A stretch of DNA of 23,253 nucleotides from AG-12 sp027339635 (GTDB lineage Bacteria; Chloroflexota; Dormibacteria; Aeolococcales; Bog-877). The stretch is taken from positions 1 to 23,253 of the forward strand of contig DAHWNZ010000045.1 in NCBI GenBank assembly GCA_027339635.1, read 5' to 3'. How positions within the stretch are numbered: position 1 is the first letter of the stretch; each line of letters opens with the position of its first letter. Below the pieces are notes generated by a model that searched no databases, was not told the origin of the DNA, and saw only the letters and a program-made list of their open reading frames with translations. Made by a program: the position numbers and the translations under genes. Below are positions 1-7,905 of this stretch, piece by piece.

Positions 1-18
1 GCCTGCTGAGCTGCAGCC

Positions 19-495
19 TTGCGGGCGGTGGCCTGGGTCTGCTCCACCGTGGCGGCGAGCCTCGCTTCCACGGCCTGGCCCAAGGCCGACAACCGGCGCG
101 TGCTGGTTCCTTACTCGGACTCACAGCAGCGCCTCATGGCCCGCGGACACAAGTCAACGTACCGTCCGTCGGGTCACGATCTGACCGGGGATATGGGCCG
201 AGACAACGGCGGGGCCATCCCCTCCCGGGTCCTGGTGGCAGCCAACACGAACTCCCAGGACAGGTACCAGAGGGCGTGCCGGGCCAAGGGGCTTCCGGTT
301 CATCCGGCGCGGTTCCCAGAGGCCCTGCCGGACTGGTGGATCCGGTTCTTGACCGAGGAGGGTGATCAAGTGGTGGATCCCTTCGCTGGGAGCCTTACCA
401 CCGCGGCAGTGGCGTCCCGGCTCGGACGCCGTTGGCTGGCCATCGAGCAGTCGGGCGCTTACCTGGAGGGGGGAGCCGAGCGGTTTGCCGCATAG
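19..495 (+). pseudogene. C-terminal fragment of a beta-class DNA methyltransferase
   Basis: This encodes the back half of an N4-cytosine or N6-adenine DNA methyltransferase. From a TTG at 19, residues 21-36 (PKADNRRVLVPYSDSQ) begin the recognisable part. HPARFPEALP (95-104) matches motif X and DPFAGS (120-125) is motif I, the S-adenosylmethionine-binding loop; AIE (141-143) fits motif II. In this class the catalytic (S/D/N)PPY motif IV lies N-terminal to these, and it is absent. A TGA at 7-9 closes the frame upstream, so the gene is either broken or frameshifted near the window edge. Residues before about 20 do not resemble the family. It precedes a phage-like replication cluster, where such methylases are common. 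The family call is firm; calling it a pseudogene rather than an edge effect depends on sequence outside the window. Confidence 0.72.
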
Positions 496-688
496 CTCCC
501 CGGGGCACCTGGAGTTGGCTGGGGAGCGAGGCCACCCGGACAAGGCCACGGGTCCGTTCATGGACTGGCGCCGCTCTCTGGGCAACTGGCCCTTCGGTCG
601 GTAGCGCGTCCTCGTACCCGGGGAGAGCGGCAATCGGTCGGCCAGCGCCATGTATTTCTCGACGGAAGTGGGAAGGGATGATCGACCC

Positions 689-1534
689 ATGAGAGCGATC
701 CGTCTCAGAGATGACCACGCCGACCGGCCGGATGTGCTGGCTGTGCCCGTTCCGGCGCGCTGGCTTCACGTTGTGTCTCTGATGTGGGCGCGGCGGCAGC
801 TGGACTCTGGGGGCGTGCTCACGCTGGCCCAGGCTCGTGCCCTTGCTCGAGCCCAGGGTGTACGGGTCGGGATGATTGCCGCCTTGGTCCGGGAGGGGCT
901 GTGGGTTGAGGTCGACGGCGGGTACACAGTCAAAGATCTCGGTGCCTATCTGGAGCCAGTCAGCACGCAACGCACCAGAGAGTGGCGCAAGCGGCATCAC
1001 GTTGCCCCCAGGGCTAGTTCATCGGTGACACGAGATCAAAAGAGCGGGCTTGGAACGGGGGTAGAACGTTCCCGGAACGTTCCCGGAACCCTTGCGAACG
1101 GTCCCCGTGGTGTTCCCAACAGCCATCCTCCAGTGCTCGGGCTTCTGCCGGAGCTGCCAATGGGGGACCCTCTATGTGGGCCATGCAATTCTCCAGTGGT
1201 CGGTGAGCTGGTGGCGGCACCCGACTACGTGGCCGCCTATGTCGATGCCGCCCAAGCCCTCGGGGTATCTCCCATCCCGGCGACTAAGGCCAGAGTGGGC
1301 AAGGCCGCCAAGGAGCTCGCGGGGGCCGGGAAGCATCCGGCTGTCATCGTGGCCGCTATCCAACGGCTGGTGGCAGGCAACCGGCCCCCGACCGCCTTGC
1401 CCTATCTCGTCGCGGATTTAGAGCGCGAGGAGGCAGGTCACAGTAGTGGAGGCCGGCGACTGCCGCCGGGGGCGCAGCAGACAGAGGAATTCATACAGCG
1501 GGTATTGGCCCGTCGGCATGAGGCAGCATCGTGA
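689..1534 (+). CDS. putative phage/ICE-type replication protein with N-terminal winged helix
   Basis: This 281-residue protein probably acts in replication initiation, as a replisome-organiser type protein. Residues 20-90 follow the pattern of winged-helix domains at the front of phage replication proteins: hydrophobic helices, then LVREGLWVEVDGGYTVKDL (67-85), where a 'GLW...GGY...D' strand closes the wing. A basic stretch REWRKRHH (97-104) follows. The middle is low-complexity, and a helical C-terminal part (about 170-260) contains PDYVAAYVDAAQALG. I chose ATG 689 because GGAAGGGA at 671-678 sits about 10 bases upstream; an in-frame ATG at 650 lacks a comparable site. The last four bases overlap the next start (GTGA). 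The replication role rests on domain pattern and on the neighbours (possible helicase loader, RecA), not on a confident family match. Confidence 0.6.
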   Translation: MRAIRLRDDHADRPDVLAVPVPARWLHVVSLMWARRQLDSGGVLTLAQARALARAQGVRVGMIAALVREGLWVEVDGGYTVKDLGAYLEPVSTQRTREWRKRHHVAPRASSSVTRDQKSGLGTGVERSRNVPGTLANGPRGVPNSHPPVLGLLPELPMGDPLCGPCNSPVVGELVAAPDYVAAYVDAAQALGVSPIPATKARVGKAAKELAGAGKHPAVIVAAIQRLVAGNRPPTALPYLVADLEREEAGHSSGGRRLPPGAQQTEEFIQRVLARRHEAAS

Positions 1535-2130
1535 CCGACGACCAGTTCGAGGAGTTCGTCGCGGTCTACCGGGCATACTGGCCTGACGCTGCTCCGCTTG
1601 GGCCGGCCACTCTGGTGATCTGGAGGCAGAAGGTCGACCAAGTGGAGGAGCGGGCGCTGGTAGCGGCGCTAGAGACTCTTTTTCACGATGGAGCCCACTT
1701 TGCGCCGGCGCTAAGCGAGTTGGTCCGGCGGGCCCACGATCTGGCGGACGATACCCCGGACTGGGATGAAGCATGGGCGGAGATCCGGGCCGCGGCGGCG
1801 GAGCACGGGCGGCTGGCCGACTGGCGGGAGCTCCCGTGGTCCCACCCTGTAGTCGCTGAGGCGGTGGGCCTGATCGGGTGGCGCGACCTCTGCGACATCG
1901 AGGCCGGGGACACGACCTTCGCCGCCCAGGCCCGCCGGGCTTTTGAGAGTGCTCGGCGCCGGGCTCAGCAAGGGCAGCGATATGCGGCCATCACGGGCTT
2001 CGATCTGCCGGGCCTTCGCAGTAGGGGCAGTTTCCAGCGAGTGGACAGGAGCGCCGGGGCGTTCCTGCCGTGGCTCAAGGATGGGCGCCCGTCCAAAGAC
2101 GGGACCGAGGCACTGGAGAGGCCAGCATGA
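1531..2130 (+). CDS. possible replicative helicase loader/inhibitor-like protein
   Basis: This 199-residue protein starts at a GTG overlapping the preceding stop and ends in an ATGA overlap with recA, so the three genes should be translationally coupled. Its first 70 residues (FEEFVAVYRAYWPDA, then a tryptophan-containing helix, then HFAPALSELVRRAHDL) resemble the short helical domain of phage helicase loader/inhibitor proteins of the G39P type: an aromatic helix, an 'L..W...L' helix and a 'P...EL' helix. The rest is polar and helical, with a run of arginines and glutamines near residues 135-150. There is no signal peptide, membrane segment or ATPase motif, so it would be a non-enzymatic partner. 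This assignment is by pattern and position; a generic phage hypothetical protein is the alternative. Confidence 0.5.
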   Translation: MTDDQFEEFVAVYRAYWPDAAPLGPATLVIWRQKVDQVEERALVAALETLFHDGAHFAPALSELVRRAHDLADDTPDWDEAWAEIRAAAAEHGRLADWRELPWSHPVVAEAVGLIGWRDLCDIEAGDTTFAAQARRAFESARRRAQQGQRYAAITGFDLPGLRSRGSFQRVDRSAGAFLPWLKDGRPSKDGTEALERPA

Positions 2131-3158
2131 GCTGCAAGAACGCTCCGCCGACCCGCGGGCCAGGCCTGGACGCGGCGATTGCCCGCATCGAGCAGGCCTA
2201 CGGGAAGGGGGCGATCATGCCGCTGGGGGATCGTGGCTTTCAGTGGGGCGGCGAGGTGATCTCGACCGGCGCCCTGACGCTCGACCTTGCGCTCGGAGTG
2301 GGCGGACTGCCGCGGGGCCGCGTGGTCGAGATCTTCGGCCCGGAGGGGTCGGGCAAGACGACCCTGAGCCTTCACGTGGTGGCTGAGGCGCAGCGCACTG
2401 GCGGAGCCGCGGCCTTCATCGACGCCGAGCACGCGCTGGACCCCGCGTACGCCGAGCGGATCGGGGTGAAGACTGACGAGCTGCTGATCTCACAACCCGA
2501 CACCGGCGAGCAGGCCTTGGCGATAGTCGACCTGCTGGTGCGTAGCCAGGCGGTCAGCGTCATCGTCGTTGACTCCGTGGCAGCTCTTGTCCCCAGGGCT
2601 GAGATCGAAGGAGAGATGGGGGACAGTCACGTGGGCCTCCAGGCGAGGCTGATGTCACAAGCGATGAGGAAGCTCGCCGGGGCCATCAGCAAGTCTGGAT
2701 GCACGGTCATCTTTATCAACCAGCTGCGGGAGAAGGTCGCGGTCATGTACGGCAGTCCCGAGGTGACCTCCGGCGGCTGGGCCCTCAAGTTCTACGCCTC
2801 GGTGCGGTTGGACATTAGGCGTATCGACTCGATTCGGTGTGGCGCCGAGGTGATCGGTAGCCGAGTGCGGGTTAAGGTGGTCAAGAACAAGGTGGCGCCT
2901 CCCCTACGGTCTGTTGAGCTGGACCTGCTGTTCGGCGAAGGCGTCTCCAAGGAGGGGAGCGTGCTTGATGGGGCCCTCGACGCGGGGATCGTGGCCCGCA
3001 ACGGCGCGTGGTTCAACCATGGGGGCGAACGGCTCGGGCAGGGGAGGGAGAACGTCTTGGCGATGCTGAGAGAGACCCCCGCCCTGACGGCTGCCCTTAC
3101 CGCCCAGGTGCGTAGCGTGCATGAGCCAAAGCCCGCACACAGGGGCGTCGCCGCTTAG
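2127..3158 (+). CDS. recA: RecA recombinase encoded in an accessory replication cluster
   Basis: A full-length RecA (343 aa) for strand exchange and recombination. Visible features are the N-terminal KGAIMPLG, the Walker A loop GPEGSGKTT (71-79), FIDAEHALDP (98-107) with the catalytic glutamate, and the Walker B stretch VIVVDSVAAL (145-154). The DNA-binding loop L2 region is REKVAVMYGSPEVTSGGWAL (201-220). In L2 the residue after GG is tryptophan, where E. coli has asparagine and mycobacteria lysine. The C-terminal domain is present and not acidic at the tip. ATG 2127 overlaps the upstream stop (ATGA), with GGAGAG at 2115-2120 as ribosome-binding site. Position in an overlapping run with phage-like replication genes suggests an element-borne, probably second, recA; this is inferred. 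A hairpin directly follows the stop. Confidence 0.93.
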   Translation: MSCKNAPPTRGPGLDAAIARIEQAYGKGAIMPLGDRGFQWGGEVISTGALTLDLALGVGGLPRGRVVEIFGPEGSGKTTLSLHVVAEAQRTGGAAAFIDAEHALDPAYAERIGVKTDELLISQPDTGEQALAIVDLLVRSQAVSVIVVDSVAALVPRAEIEGEMGDSHVGLQARLMSQAMRKLAGAISKSGCTVIFINQLREKVAVMYGSPEVTSGGWALKFYASVRLDIRRIDSIRCGAEVIGSRVRVKVVKNKVAPPLRSVELDLLFGEGVSKEGSVLDGALDAGIVARNGAWFNHGGERLGQGRENVLAMLRETPALTAALTAQVRSVHEPKPAHRGVAA

Positions 3159-3177
3159 GGGCGGAACCTTCCGCCCC
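3158..3177 (+). terminator. hairpin closing the recA cluster
   Basis: A perfect 9-bp inverted repeat (GGGGCGGAA at 3158-3166, TTCCGCCCC at 3169-3177) with a 2-base centre begins on the last base of the recA stop codon. There is no T-tract, which is common for high-GC intrinsic or factor-assisted terminators. Confidence 0.6.
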
Positions 3178-3179
3178 GG

Positions 3180-3501
3180 TCTCCCTGGGCGTGGGCTGTG
3201 TGGGTACGGTCGCCTGACTCGAGAAGCCCCGGGAGGTGCCCGGCAGCGGTGAAGCCAGCCTGATCGCTAGCCGCCCCCCGAGAGCCATTTGCGAATTTTT
3301 GGCTGAGATCGAATTCGCCTCCATTGTGGCACCTGGCCGAGGGGTTTCACAGTAGATGGCTGAAATTTTCACAGTGGCTGAGATCAGATAGGAGTCTGGT
3401 CGAGATCAGCAGGGTCGCGGTTCCGAGCTGAGGGGGGAGGAGAAAGCCCTCGTAAGGAGAAGCTGGTGATGTCCAGGTGGGTGGCTCGTGGTGTGGCGGG
3501 C
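3180..3501. other. non-coding stretch with short direct and inverted repeats
   Basis: I see no gene here. GCGAATT (3291-3297) and AATTCGC (3312-3318) form a 7-bp inverted repeat around a GGCTGAGATC (3301-3310). TTTCACAGT occurs at 3345-3353 and again at 3367-3375, 22 bp apart, each followed by GGCTGA (3358-3363 and 3376-3381). GAGATCAG recurs at 3380-3387 and 3402-3409. The spacing is about two helical turns. Such clusters occur as replication iterons or as the repeated end sequences of IS21-like elements; no gene in the window decides between these. Confidence 0.5.
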
Positions 3502-4062
3502 TTACGGTGGTGAGGTCGCGGTAGGGGGTTGAAGCCATCGCACCAGGCCCCTGCGCCGCACTTCCTCCTGGAGCGCTGGGGGTAAGACGCGGGCGTCGAC
3601 GACGACCCCGTTGATCTCGACCAGCCACGCGTAGGGGTGGTGTTCGAGCATCTCGCGTCGGCACAGCTCCTGCGCGAACGGGTCGATGCGGAGGCTGCGG
3701 CGGATCAGACTGGCCTTGTTGGCTATGGTGGACTTCGCCACCCCGGTGATTTTGGCGAGGTCATCGCCGCGAAGGTGCGGATTCTGATGTGGGTCGAACA
3801 AGAAGTTGATGCCGCCAACTGTGTAGAGCACCGCTGCCGCCCATACCCGGAGCTCTCCCCCAAACAAAGGGGAGGGGCGCTTGCGCGCGAGCCTTCCGAG
3901 CAAGCGCCCGCACAGCTCGGCATACTCGGCGTCGAGGTGGTCGTTGCACACCTGGTCGATCAGGGCTGTGATCGCGGCCACATCCTCACGAAGTGCCCTC
4001 GGCACTCTTGAGAGCCCCAAGCCAGCCCCTGGACCAGCAGTCGGGCCGGTCGTTTCTCTCAT
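3502..4062 (-). CDS. DUF6398 domain protein
   Basis: This 186-residue protein of unknown function matches the DUF6398 pattern. After a variable N-terminus come a helical stretch with DHLDAEYAELC (41-51), the signature KRPSPLFGG (61-69), WAAAVLYTVGGINFLFD (74-90) and PHLRGDDLAKITGVAKSTIANKAS (95-118). The last segment reads as a helix-turn-helix: 'DLAKITGVAKSTI' has the spacing of a DNA-recognition element. ATG 4062 is preferred because an AGGGGG-type site precedes it and homology begins just after; longer in-frame sequence to 4389 overlaps the upstream gene and is unlikely to be coding. It follows the 4136-5017 gene by 73 bp on the same strand, probably in one transcript. DNA binding is an inference from the HTH-like pattern. 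Confidence 0.72.
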   Translation of the reverse strand: MRETTGPTAGPGAGLGLSRVPRALREDVAAITALIDQVCNDHLDAEYAELCGRLLGRLARKRPSPLFGGELRVWAAAVLYTVGGINFLFDPHQNPHLRGDDLAKITGVAKSTIANKASLIRRSLRIDPFAQELCRREMLEHHPYAWLVEINGVVVDARVLPPALQEEVRRRGLVRWLQPPTATSPP

Positions 4063-4135
4063 TGGCCCCCTGATTGCACTACTGCCCTGGGGCGCCGGGG
4101 CTCGTCCGGCGACGCATATGTCGATCCCATGCTTC

Positions 4136-5017
4136 TCATTCCCCTGCACCGGGTAGAACCGACATCTGCTCACTCTGGCACAGCCCGGCCAGGACCTGCA
4201 GCACCTGCAGTCCCAGACGCAGCGTATCGCTCGGCCCGACCATTCCGTCGAGAACCAGGTCCACGAGGGGATCCCCCGACCGAGAGGGGCCGAGCCGTTC
4301 CAGGAGCTCGACGTCCCCGGGCTGCTCCAAGAGGTGGTGCTGGGCGAATGCCCGCAGTGCTGCCTCGGCGAGCATCCGGCCATCGACACCGAGCCGCGCT
4401 CCGGCGAGCCGCCGCGCCAGCACCTCGAGGACCGGCTCCAGCGGGTCGTCCCCGATCAGGGTCCAGACGGCGTCGACCAGGGCGCAGCAGCCCAGCAGGA
4501 AGACCGGTCCGTCTTCATCCTGGAAGCCGGGCACGTGGGCTATCCGTCTGAAGCCATCTTCCTCAGCGTCAGTTTCGGCTTCTTGGGCGTCGGCCAGCTC
4601 CGCCTCAGCGAGAGGGCGCACCGCCTCGCAGAGGCTTTGGACCGACGGGTCGTCAACGTTGCGCCCGTCGACAGCGACCGACCGGATAAGGATCTCCATG
4701 GCCACCGACCACTGGGCTGGGTCGGATGTGATCACGGAGGCGTCCGGGACCGAGGCTTCCTGGAGACGCGGCGCCTTCGCCGCGTGCAGCAGGACCGAGG
4801 AGGCGAAGCGGTCACCGAGGGAGTCATCGGGCCAGCGGGTCGGGCGGGCCTGGGTCGCTCCAGACGCGGTGCTCCATGCTTCCCTGACCGCCGCCAGCCG
4901 CTCCTGCATGGACCGGAGCAGACCCGCCAGCCCTCGCATGGCGTCGGTATCGGCCGCCCTCATCTCGGTCGCGCGCTTGGTCCTGCGCCGCTTCCTGCGG
5001 TTGCTCGCCCGTCCCAT
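4136..5017 (-). CDS. hypothetical protein with basic N-terminus
   Basis: I do not recognise this 293-residue protein. ATG 5017 is supported by a strong ribosome-binding site (AGGAGGAG on the minus strand, about 3 bases before the start). The N-terminus is very basic (RRKRRRTKR at 7-15), which may bind nucleic acid; a longer open frame to 5122 adds only low-complexity sequence. The rest is soluble and mostly helical, with an acidic patch near residues 130-150 (EAETDAEEDG), a CC pair in LLGCCALVDAVW and several leucine-rich helices towards the end. There are no membrane segments. It is the first gene of a probable two-gene minus-strand operon with the DUF6398 gene. Confidence 0.68.
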   Translation of the reverse strand: MGRASNRRKRRRTKRATEMRAADTDAMRGLAGLLRSMQERLAAVREAWSTASGATQARPTRWPDDSLGDRFASSVLLHAAKAPRLQEASVPDASVITSDPAQWSVAMEILIRSVAVDGRNVDDPSVQSLCEAVRPLAEAELADAQEAETDAEEDGFRRIAHVPGFQDEDGPVFLLGCCALVDAVWTLIGDDPLEPVLEVLARRLAGARLGVDGRMLAEAALRAFAQHHLLEQPGDVELLERLGPSRSGDPLVDLVLDGMVGPSDTLRLGLQVLQVLAGLCQSEQMSVLPGAGE

Positions 5018-5315
5018 CACTCCTCCTGAGAACACTGGCCCGGCAGCAGGTGGGCCGGCCACCGGCGGGGCTCGACTTTGTCGTGGCCGTGGACCGAGCC
5101 CGCCAGCGCGAGGCGATCGCATCCACGCCAGTCAGTTCAGTCCCGGGACCAACTCCGTCCACTGGCGGCGTCTCGATCTCGTCGGCATTTCGGAACACCT
5201 CGGCATGGCCGCAAACCTCTACGTTCAACTGCCGTCGCCTTCGGCGGCAGCGTCCTCGTCGCCGGATACCAGGGCTCCCAGTGCACATATGGCAGCTCCG
5301 CAAGACCGGCTCGTG
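5018..5315. other. intergenic stretch between the unknown gene and merR
   Basis: No gene is supported. The minus strand has a short open frame here, but it has no start with a ribosome-binding site. ACCGGC (5305-5310) and GCCGGT (5321-5326) form a 6-bp inverted repeat that straddles the merR stop codon and could be a weak terminator for merR. Confidence 0.35.
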
Positions 5316-5744
5316 CTATGGCCGGTTTGTCTCTTTGGCTGGGCCGTTCCCCTTCGGGATGAGGTGGCAGACACTCGACGGCGAGCAGTCCTCCGGACGA
5401 AGCTTCCTCGCCCGAGAGACCAGACCGTCGAGGGCCGAGCGAACATGCTGCAGCACTGCGATGCGCTCGTCAATCTCTTGGCTATGTCGTCTGAGTAGCG
5501 CGAGGACGTGGGCACATGGCACCTCGCCACGGTCCCGGTAGGCGGCGATCTCCCTGATCTCGCCAAGGCTCAGGCCGAACGCCTGGCTGGCCCGAATGAA
5601 CCCGAGCCGGTTGACCGCCTCGGATTCGTAGTCGCGGTACCCAGACCTCGAGCGGCGCGGCGCAGCGAGGACTCCGATCTCTTCGTAATAGCGGATCGTC
5701 TTCACCGGGACGCCGGACCGCTTGGAGACCTCTCCGATGCGCAC
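5316..5744 (-). CDS. merR: MerR-family metal-responsive regulator of the mer operon
   Basis: A MerR-type activator/repressor of 142 residues from GTG 5744. The N-terminal winged HTH is clear: RIGEVSKRSGVPVKTIRYYEEIGVL (2-26, with the RYYE signature), then SGYRDY. A long dimerisation helix leads to cysteines at C77, C120 and C126 (VPCAHV and DCSPSSVCHLI), the places where metal-sensing MerR proteins bind thiophilic ions. A longer frame from ATG 5792 would put the first codons over the -35 and -10 of the divergent mer promoter, so I prefer the internal GTG, which gives the typical 'MRIGE' start. It is divergent from merB-merA, which makes Hg(II) or organomercury the likely inducer. The C-x5-C spacing near the end differs from the C-x8-C of Tn501 MerR, so another heavy metal is possible. 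Confidence 0.85.
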   Translation of the reverse strand: MRIGEVSKRSGVPVKTIRYYEEIGVLAAPRRSRSGYRDYESEAVNRLGFIRASQAFGLSLGEIREIAAYRDRGEVPCAHVLALLRRHSQEIDERIAVLQHVRSALDGLVSRARKLRPEDCSPSSVCHLIPKGNGPAKETNRP

Positions 5745-5760
5745 CTCTTCATGATAGGCC

Positions 5761-5792
5761 TTGACTCTCCCCCTGACTGGAGGGTTTACCAT
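5761..5792 (+). promoter_or_regulatory. MerR-type promoter/operator of the mer operon
   Basis: The -35 TTGACT (5761-5766) and -10-like TACCAT (5787-5792) are separated by 20 bp, the over-long spacer typical of MerR-activated promoters. The spacer holds a dyad, CTCC (5767-5770) and GGAG (5779-5782), with further matching bases outside it (AC...GT). It points towards merB at 5856. Confidence 0.75.
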
Positions 5793-5855
5793 CGAGTTGG
5801 TGGCTCACCGGGCGCGTTGGCGCGGCCAGCTGAAACACGACACGAGGAGATGAAC

Positions 5856-6506
5856 ATGGCGGCCTGCGGGGACGTATCTGAGGACGGGATCGAGGAGCCG
5901 GTGCTCTTCAGCGGCCTTCCCGAACCCGTGCTCGCTGTCGGTCGGGTTGCGTTCTCCGCACTGCAACGTGAGGAACGCCTCGATCCTGAGCAGCTGGCTC
6001 TGCGTACGGGTCTTGACGCCGACGCGATCGACTTGGCGTTGCGCTGGCTCCACGATGCCGGTCTCGTCGAGCGAGATGCCGATGACCGCATAGTCGGGTT
6101 CGCCGGGCTCACCCTGGAGCCGACCAACCACCTTCTCGTCCTCGACGGGCAGTGCCTGCATGCGTGGTGTGCGATAGATGCAGTCGGCATCCCCGCTGCG
6201 CTGTCACTCGATGCACACGTGACAACGCCCTGTGCACACTGTGGCTCTTCGCTCGCCGTCGACATCGATCACGGCGAGCCGCCTTTGGACTCGTTCCTCC
6301 GCGGCTGGATCCCGCCGACCGACTGCGACAACGTCCGAGCCGAAGTGTGTCCTCTTGCCAACCTTTTCTGCTCCCAAGAGCACCTGAACCGGTGGCGAGC
6401 GGTGGCAGGGAATCCGCACGGCCAAGTCGCCGATCTTGCCCGGTTCGCAGAGCTCGGACGACGGGCGTGGGGCGATCTCGCCACAAAGGGGAACGAACAT
6501 GGCTGA
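5856..6506 (+). CDS. merB: alkylmercury (organomercurial) lyase
   Basis: MerB breaks the carbon-mercury bond and passes Hg(II) to MerA. This 216-residue protein has the N-terminal helical (winged-helix-like) domain and then the catalytic core. HAWCAIDAVGIPA (103-115) carries the pair C105/D108, equivalent to C96/D99 of the E. coli plasmid enzyme. TTPCAHCG matches the C117 region, and VRAEVCPLANLFCS (160-173) supplies C165 as the second catalytic cysteine (C159 equivalent). Two extra cysteines (C129, C172) are present. ATG 5856 is chosen over ATG 5850 because GAGGAG (5844-5849) then lies at a workable 6-base spacing. It is the first gene after the MerR-type promoter and overlaps merA by 8 bp. 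Confidence 0.88.
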   Translation: MAACGDVSEDGIEEPVLFSGLPEPVLAVGRVAFSALQREERLDPEQLALRTGLDADAIDLALRWLHDAGLVERDADDRIVGFAGLTLEPTNHLLVLDGQCLHAWCAIDAVGIPAALSLDAHVTTPCAHCGSSLAVDIDHGEPPLDSFLRGWIPPTDCDNVRAEVCPLANLFCSQEHLNRWRAVAGNPHGQVADLARFAELGRRAWGDLATKGNEHG

Positions 6507-7905
6507 GACGGCACACTACAACCTTGCCGTCGTGGGGTCCGGGAGCGCTGCGTTCGCGACCGCGATTGCTGCCTCGCGCGTGGGGGCGTCGGTTGTCATG
6601 GTCGAGCAGGGGCTCGTCGGCGGCACGTGCGTGAACGTTGGTTGCGTCCCGTCCAAGGCCCTTCTGGCGGCAGCCGAGGCGCGCCACATCGCGTCAAGCC
6701 CGCGCTTTCCCGGCATCAGCACCGAGGCGCACGGCGTGGACATGGCAGCCCTCGTCGCTGGCAAGGGGTCGCTCGTCGAGATGCTGCGCCACGAGAAGTA
6801 CGAGGACCTCGCCGAGCTGTACGGCTTTGAGATCCTCCATGGGCACGGGCGCTTCTCTGCCAACGACACGCTCAGCGTGAACGGCGAGGAGGTCGTCGCC
6901 GACTACTACGTCATCGCAACCGGCGCAGGCCCCTGGGCACCTCCGATCCCCGGGCTCGATGAGGTTGGGTACCTCACCTCGACGACCGCGATGGAGCTGG
7001 ACGACGTCCCGGCCTCGCTCCTCGTGATCGGCGGCAACGCCGTCGGTCTCGAACTGGGCCAGCTCTTCGCCCGCCTGGGATCGAAGGTCACCATCGTCGA
7101 GGCGCTCCCCCGGATCGCGCCGTTTGAGGAGCCGGAGGTATCCGAGGCGCTCACGCCGATCTTCGCTGACGAAGGGATCGCTGTCGAAGCTGGCGTGACC
7201 GTCACCGAGGCGATCCGCGAGAACGGCAGGGTCGCCATCGGGATCGACGGTCCGCACGGGTCCCGTGAGCTTCACGCCGAGGTTCTCCTCGTCGCGACCG
7301 GGCGCCGTCCGAACACCAGCGACCTCGGCCTTGATGCCGTCGGGGTGACTCTCGGCCCGCGCGGCGAGGTCATCGTGGACGATGAGCTTCGCACTACGAA
7401 CCCGCGCATCTTTGCGGCAGGTGATGTCACGGGGCATCCCCAGTTTGTCTACGTCGCGGGCACGCACGGGGGGATCGTCGCCGACAACGCCCTCTCGGAT
7501 GGCCATCGGCGCGTGGACTACCGCACCCTCCCACGGGTCACCTTCACCTCCCCGCAGATTGCGTCAGTCGGCATGACCGACGAGGAAGCCGTGCGGAGTG
7601 GGATCGCCTGCGAGTGCCGGGTGCTTCCGCTCACCGCTGTTCCTCGGGCCATCGTCAACCGTGACACTCGCGGGGTCGCGAAGATCGTCGCTGAGCGGGG
7701 CACCGGCCGCGTTCTCGGCGTGCACCTCGTTGCTGACGGTGCTGCCGACGCCATTCTTGCCGGGGTCTACGCCTTGGAGGCGAACTTCACCGTCGATCAG
7801 CTCGCGGCCACCTGGACGCCATACCTCACCATGGCCGAAGCGATCAAGCTCACCGCGCAGTCGTTCTCCAGAGACGTCGCTGCGCTGTCCTGTTGTGCGT
7901 CATGA
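6499..7905 (+). CDS. merA: mercuric reductase
   Basis: A flavoprotein disulfide reductase (468 aa) that reduces Hg(II) to Hg(0) with NADPH in the cytosol. An N-terminal FAD-binding motif (VVGSGSAAFATAIAA, 11-25) precedes the redox-active GTCVNVGCVPSK (42-53; C44/C49). The NADPH-binding fold is LLVIGGNAVGLELGQ, the second FAD motif is RIFAAGDVTG, and a C-terminal dimerisation domain follows. The protein ends in the vicinal pair C465-C466, which passes Hg(II) to the active site and separates MerA from lipoamide dehydrogenase. No N-terminal heavy-metal-associated domain is present. ATG 6499 follows AAAGGGGAACG and overlaps the end of merB; the stop overlaps the next start as ATGA. Confidence 0.96.
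   Translation: MAETAHYNLAVVGSGSAAFATAIAASRVGASVVMVEQGLVGGTCVNVGCVPSKALLAAAEARHIASSPRFPGISTEAHGVDMAALVAGKGSLVEMLRHEKYEDLAELYGFEILHGHGRFSANDTLSVNGEEVVADYYVIATGAGPWAPPIPGLDEVGYLTSTTAMELDDVPASLLVIGGNAVGLELGQLFARLGSKVTIVEALPRIAPFEEPEVSEALTPIFADEGIAVEAGVTVTEAIRENGRVAIGIDGPHGSRELHAEVLLVATGRRPNTSDLGLDAVGVTLGPRGEVIVDDELRTTNPRIFAAGDVTGHPQFVYVAGTHGGIVADNALSDGHRRVDYRTLPRVTFTSPQIASVGMTDEEAVRSGIACECRVLPLTAVPRAIVNRDTRGVAKIVAERGTGRVLGVHLVADGAADAILAGVYALEANFTVDQLAATWTPYLTMAEAIKLTAQSFSRDVAALSCCAS

Noticed and set aside
3180..3501. CRISPR array
   Set aside because: The repeats are 6-10 bases, uneven and without uniform spacers; no cas genes are present in the window.
4074..5498. 474-codon plus-strand open frame
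   Set aside because: Ser/Arg/Pro-rich, no ribosome-binding site, and runs across two minus-strand genes and the merR end.
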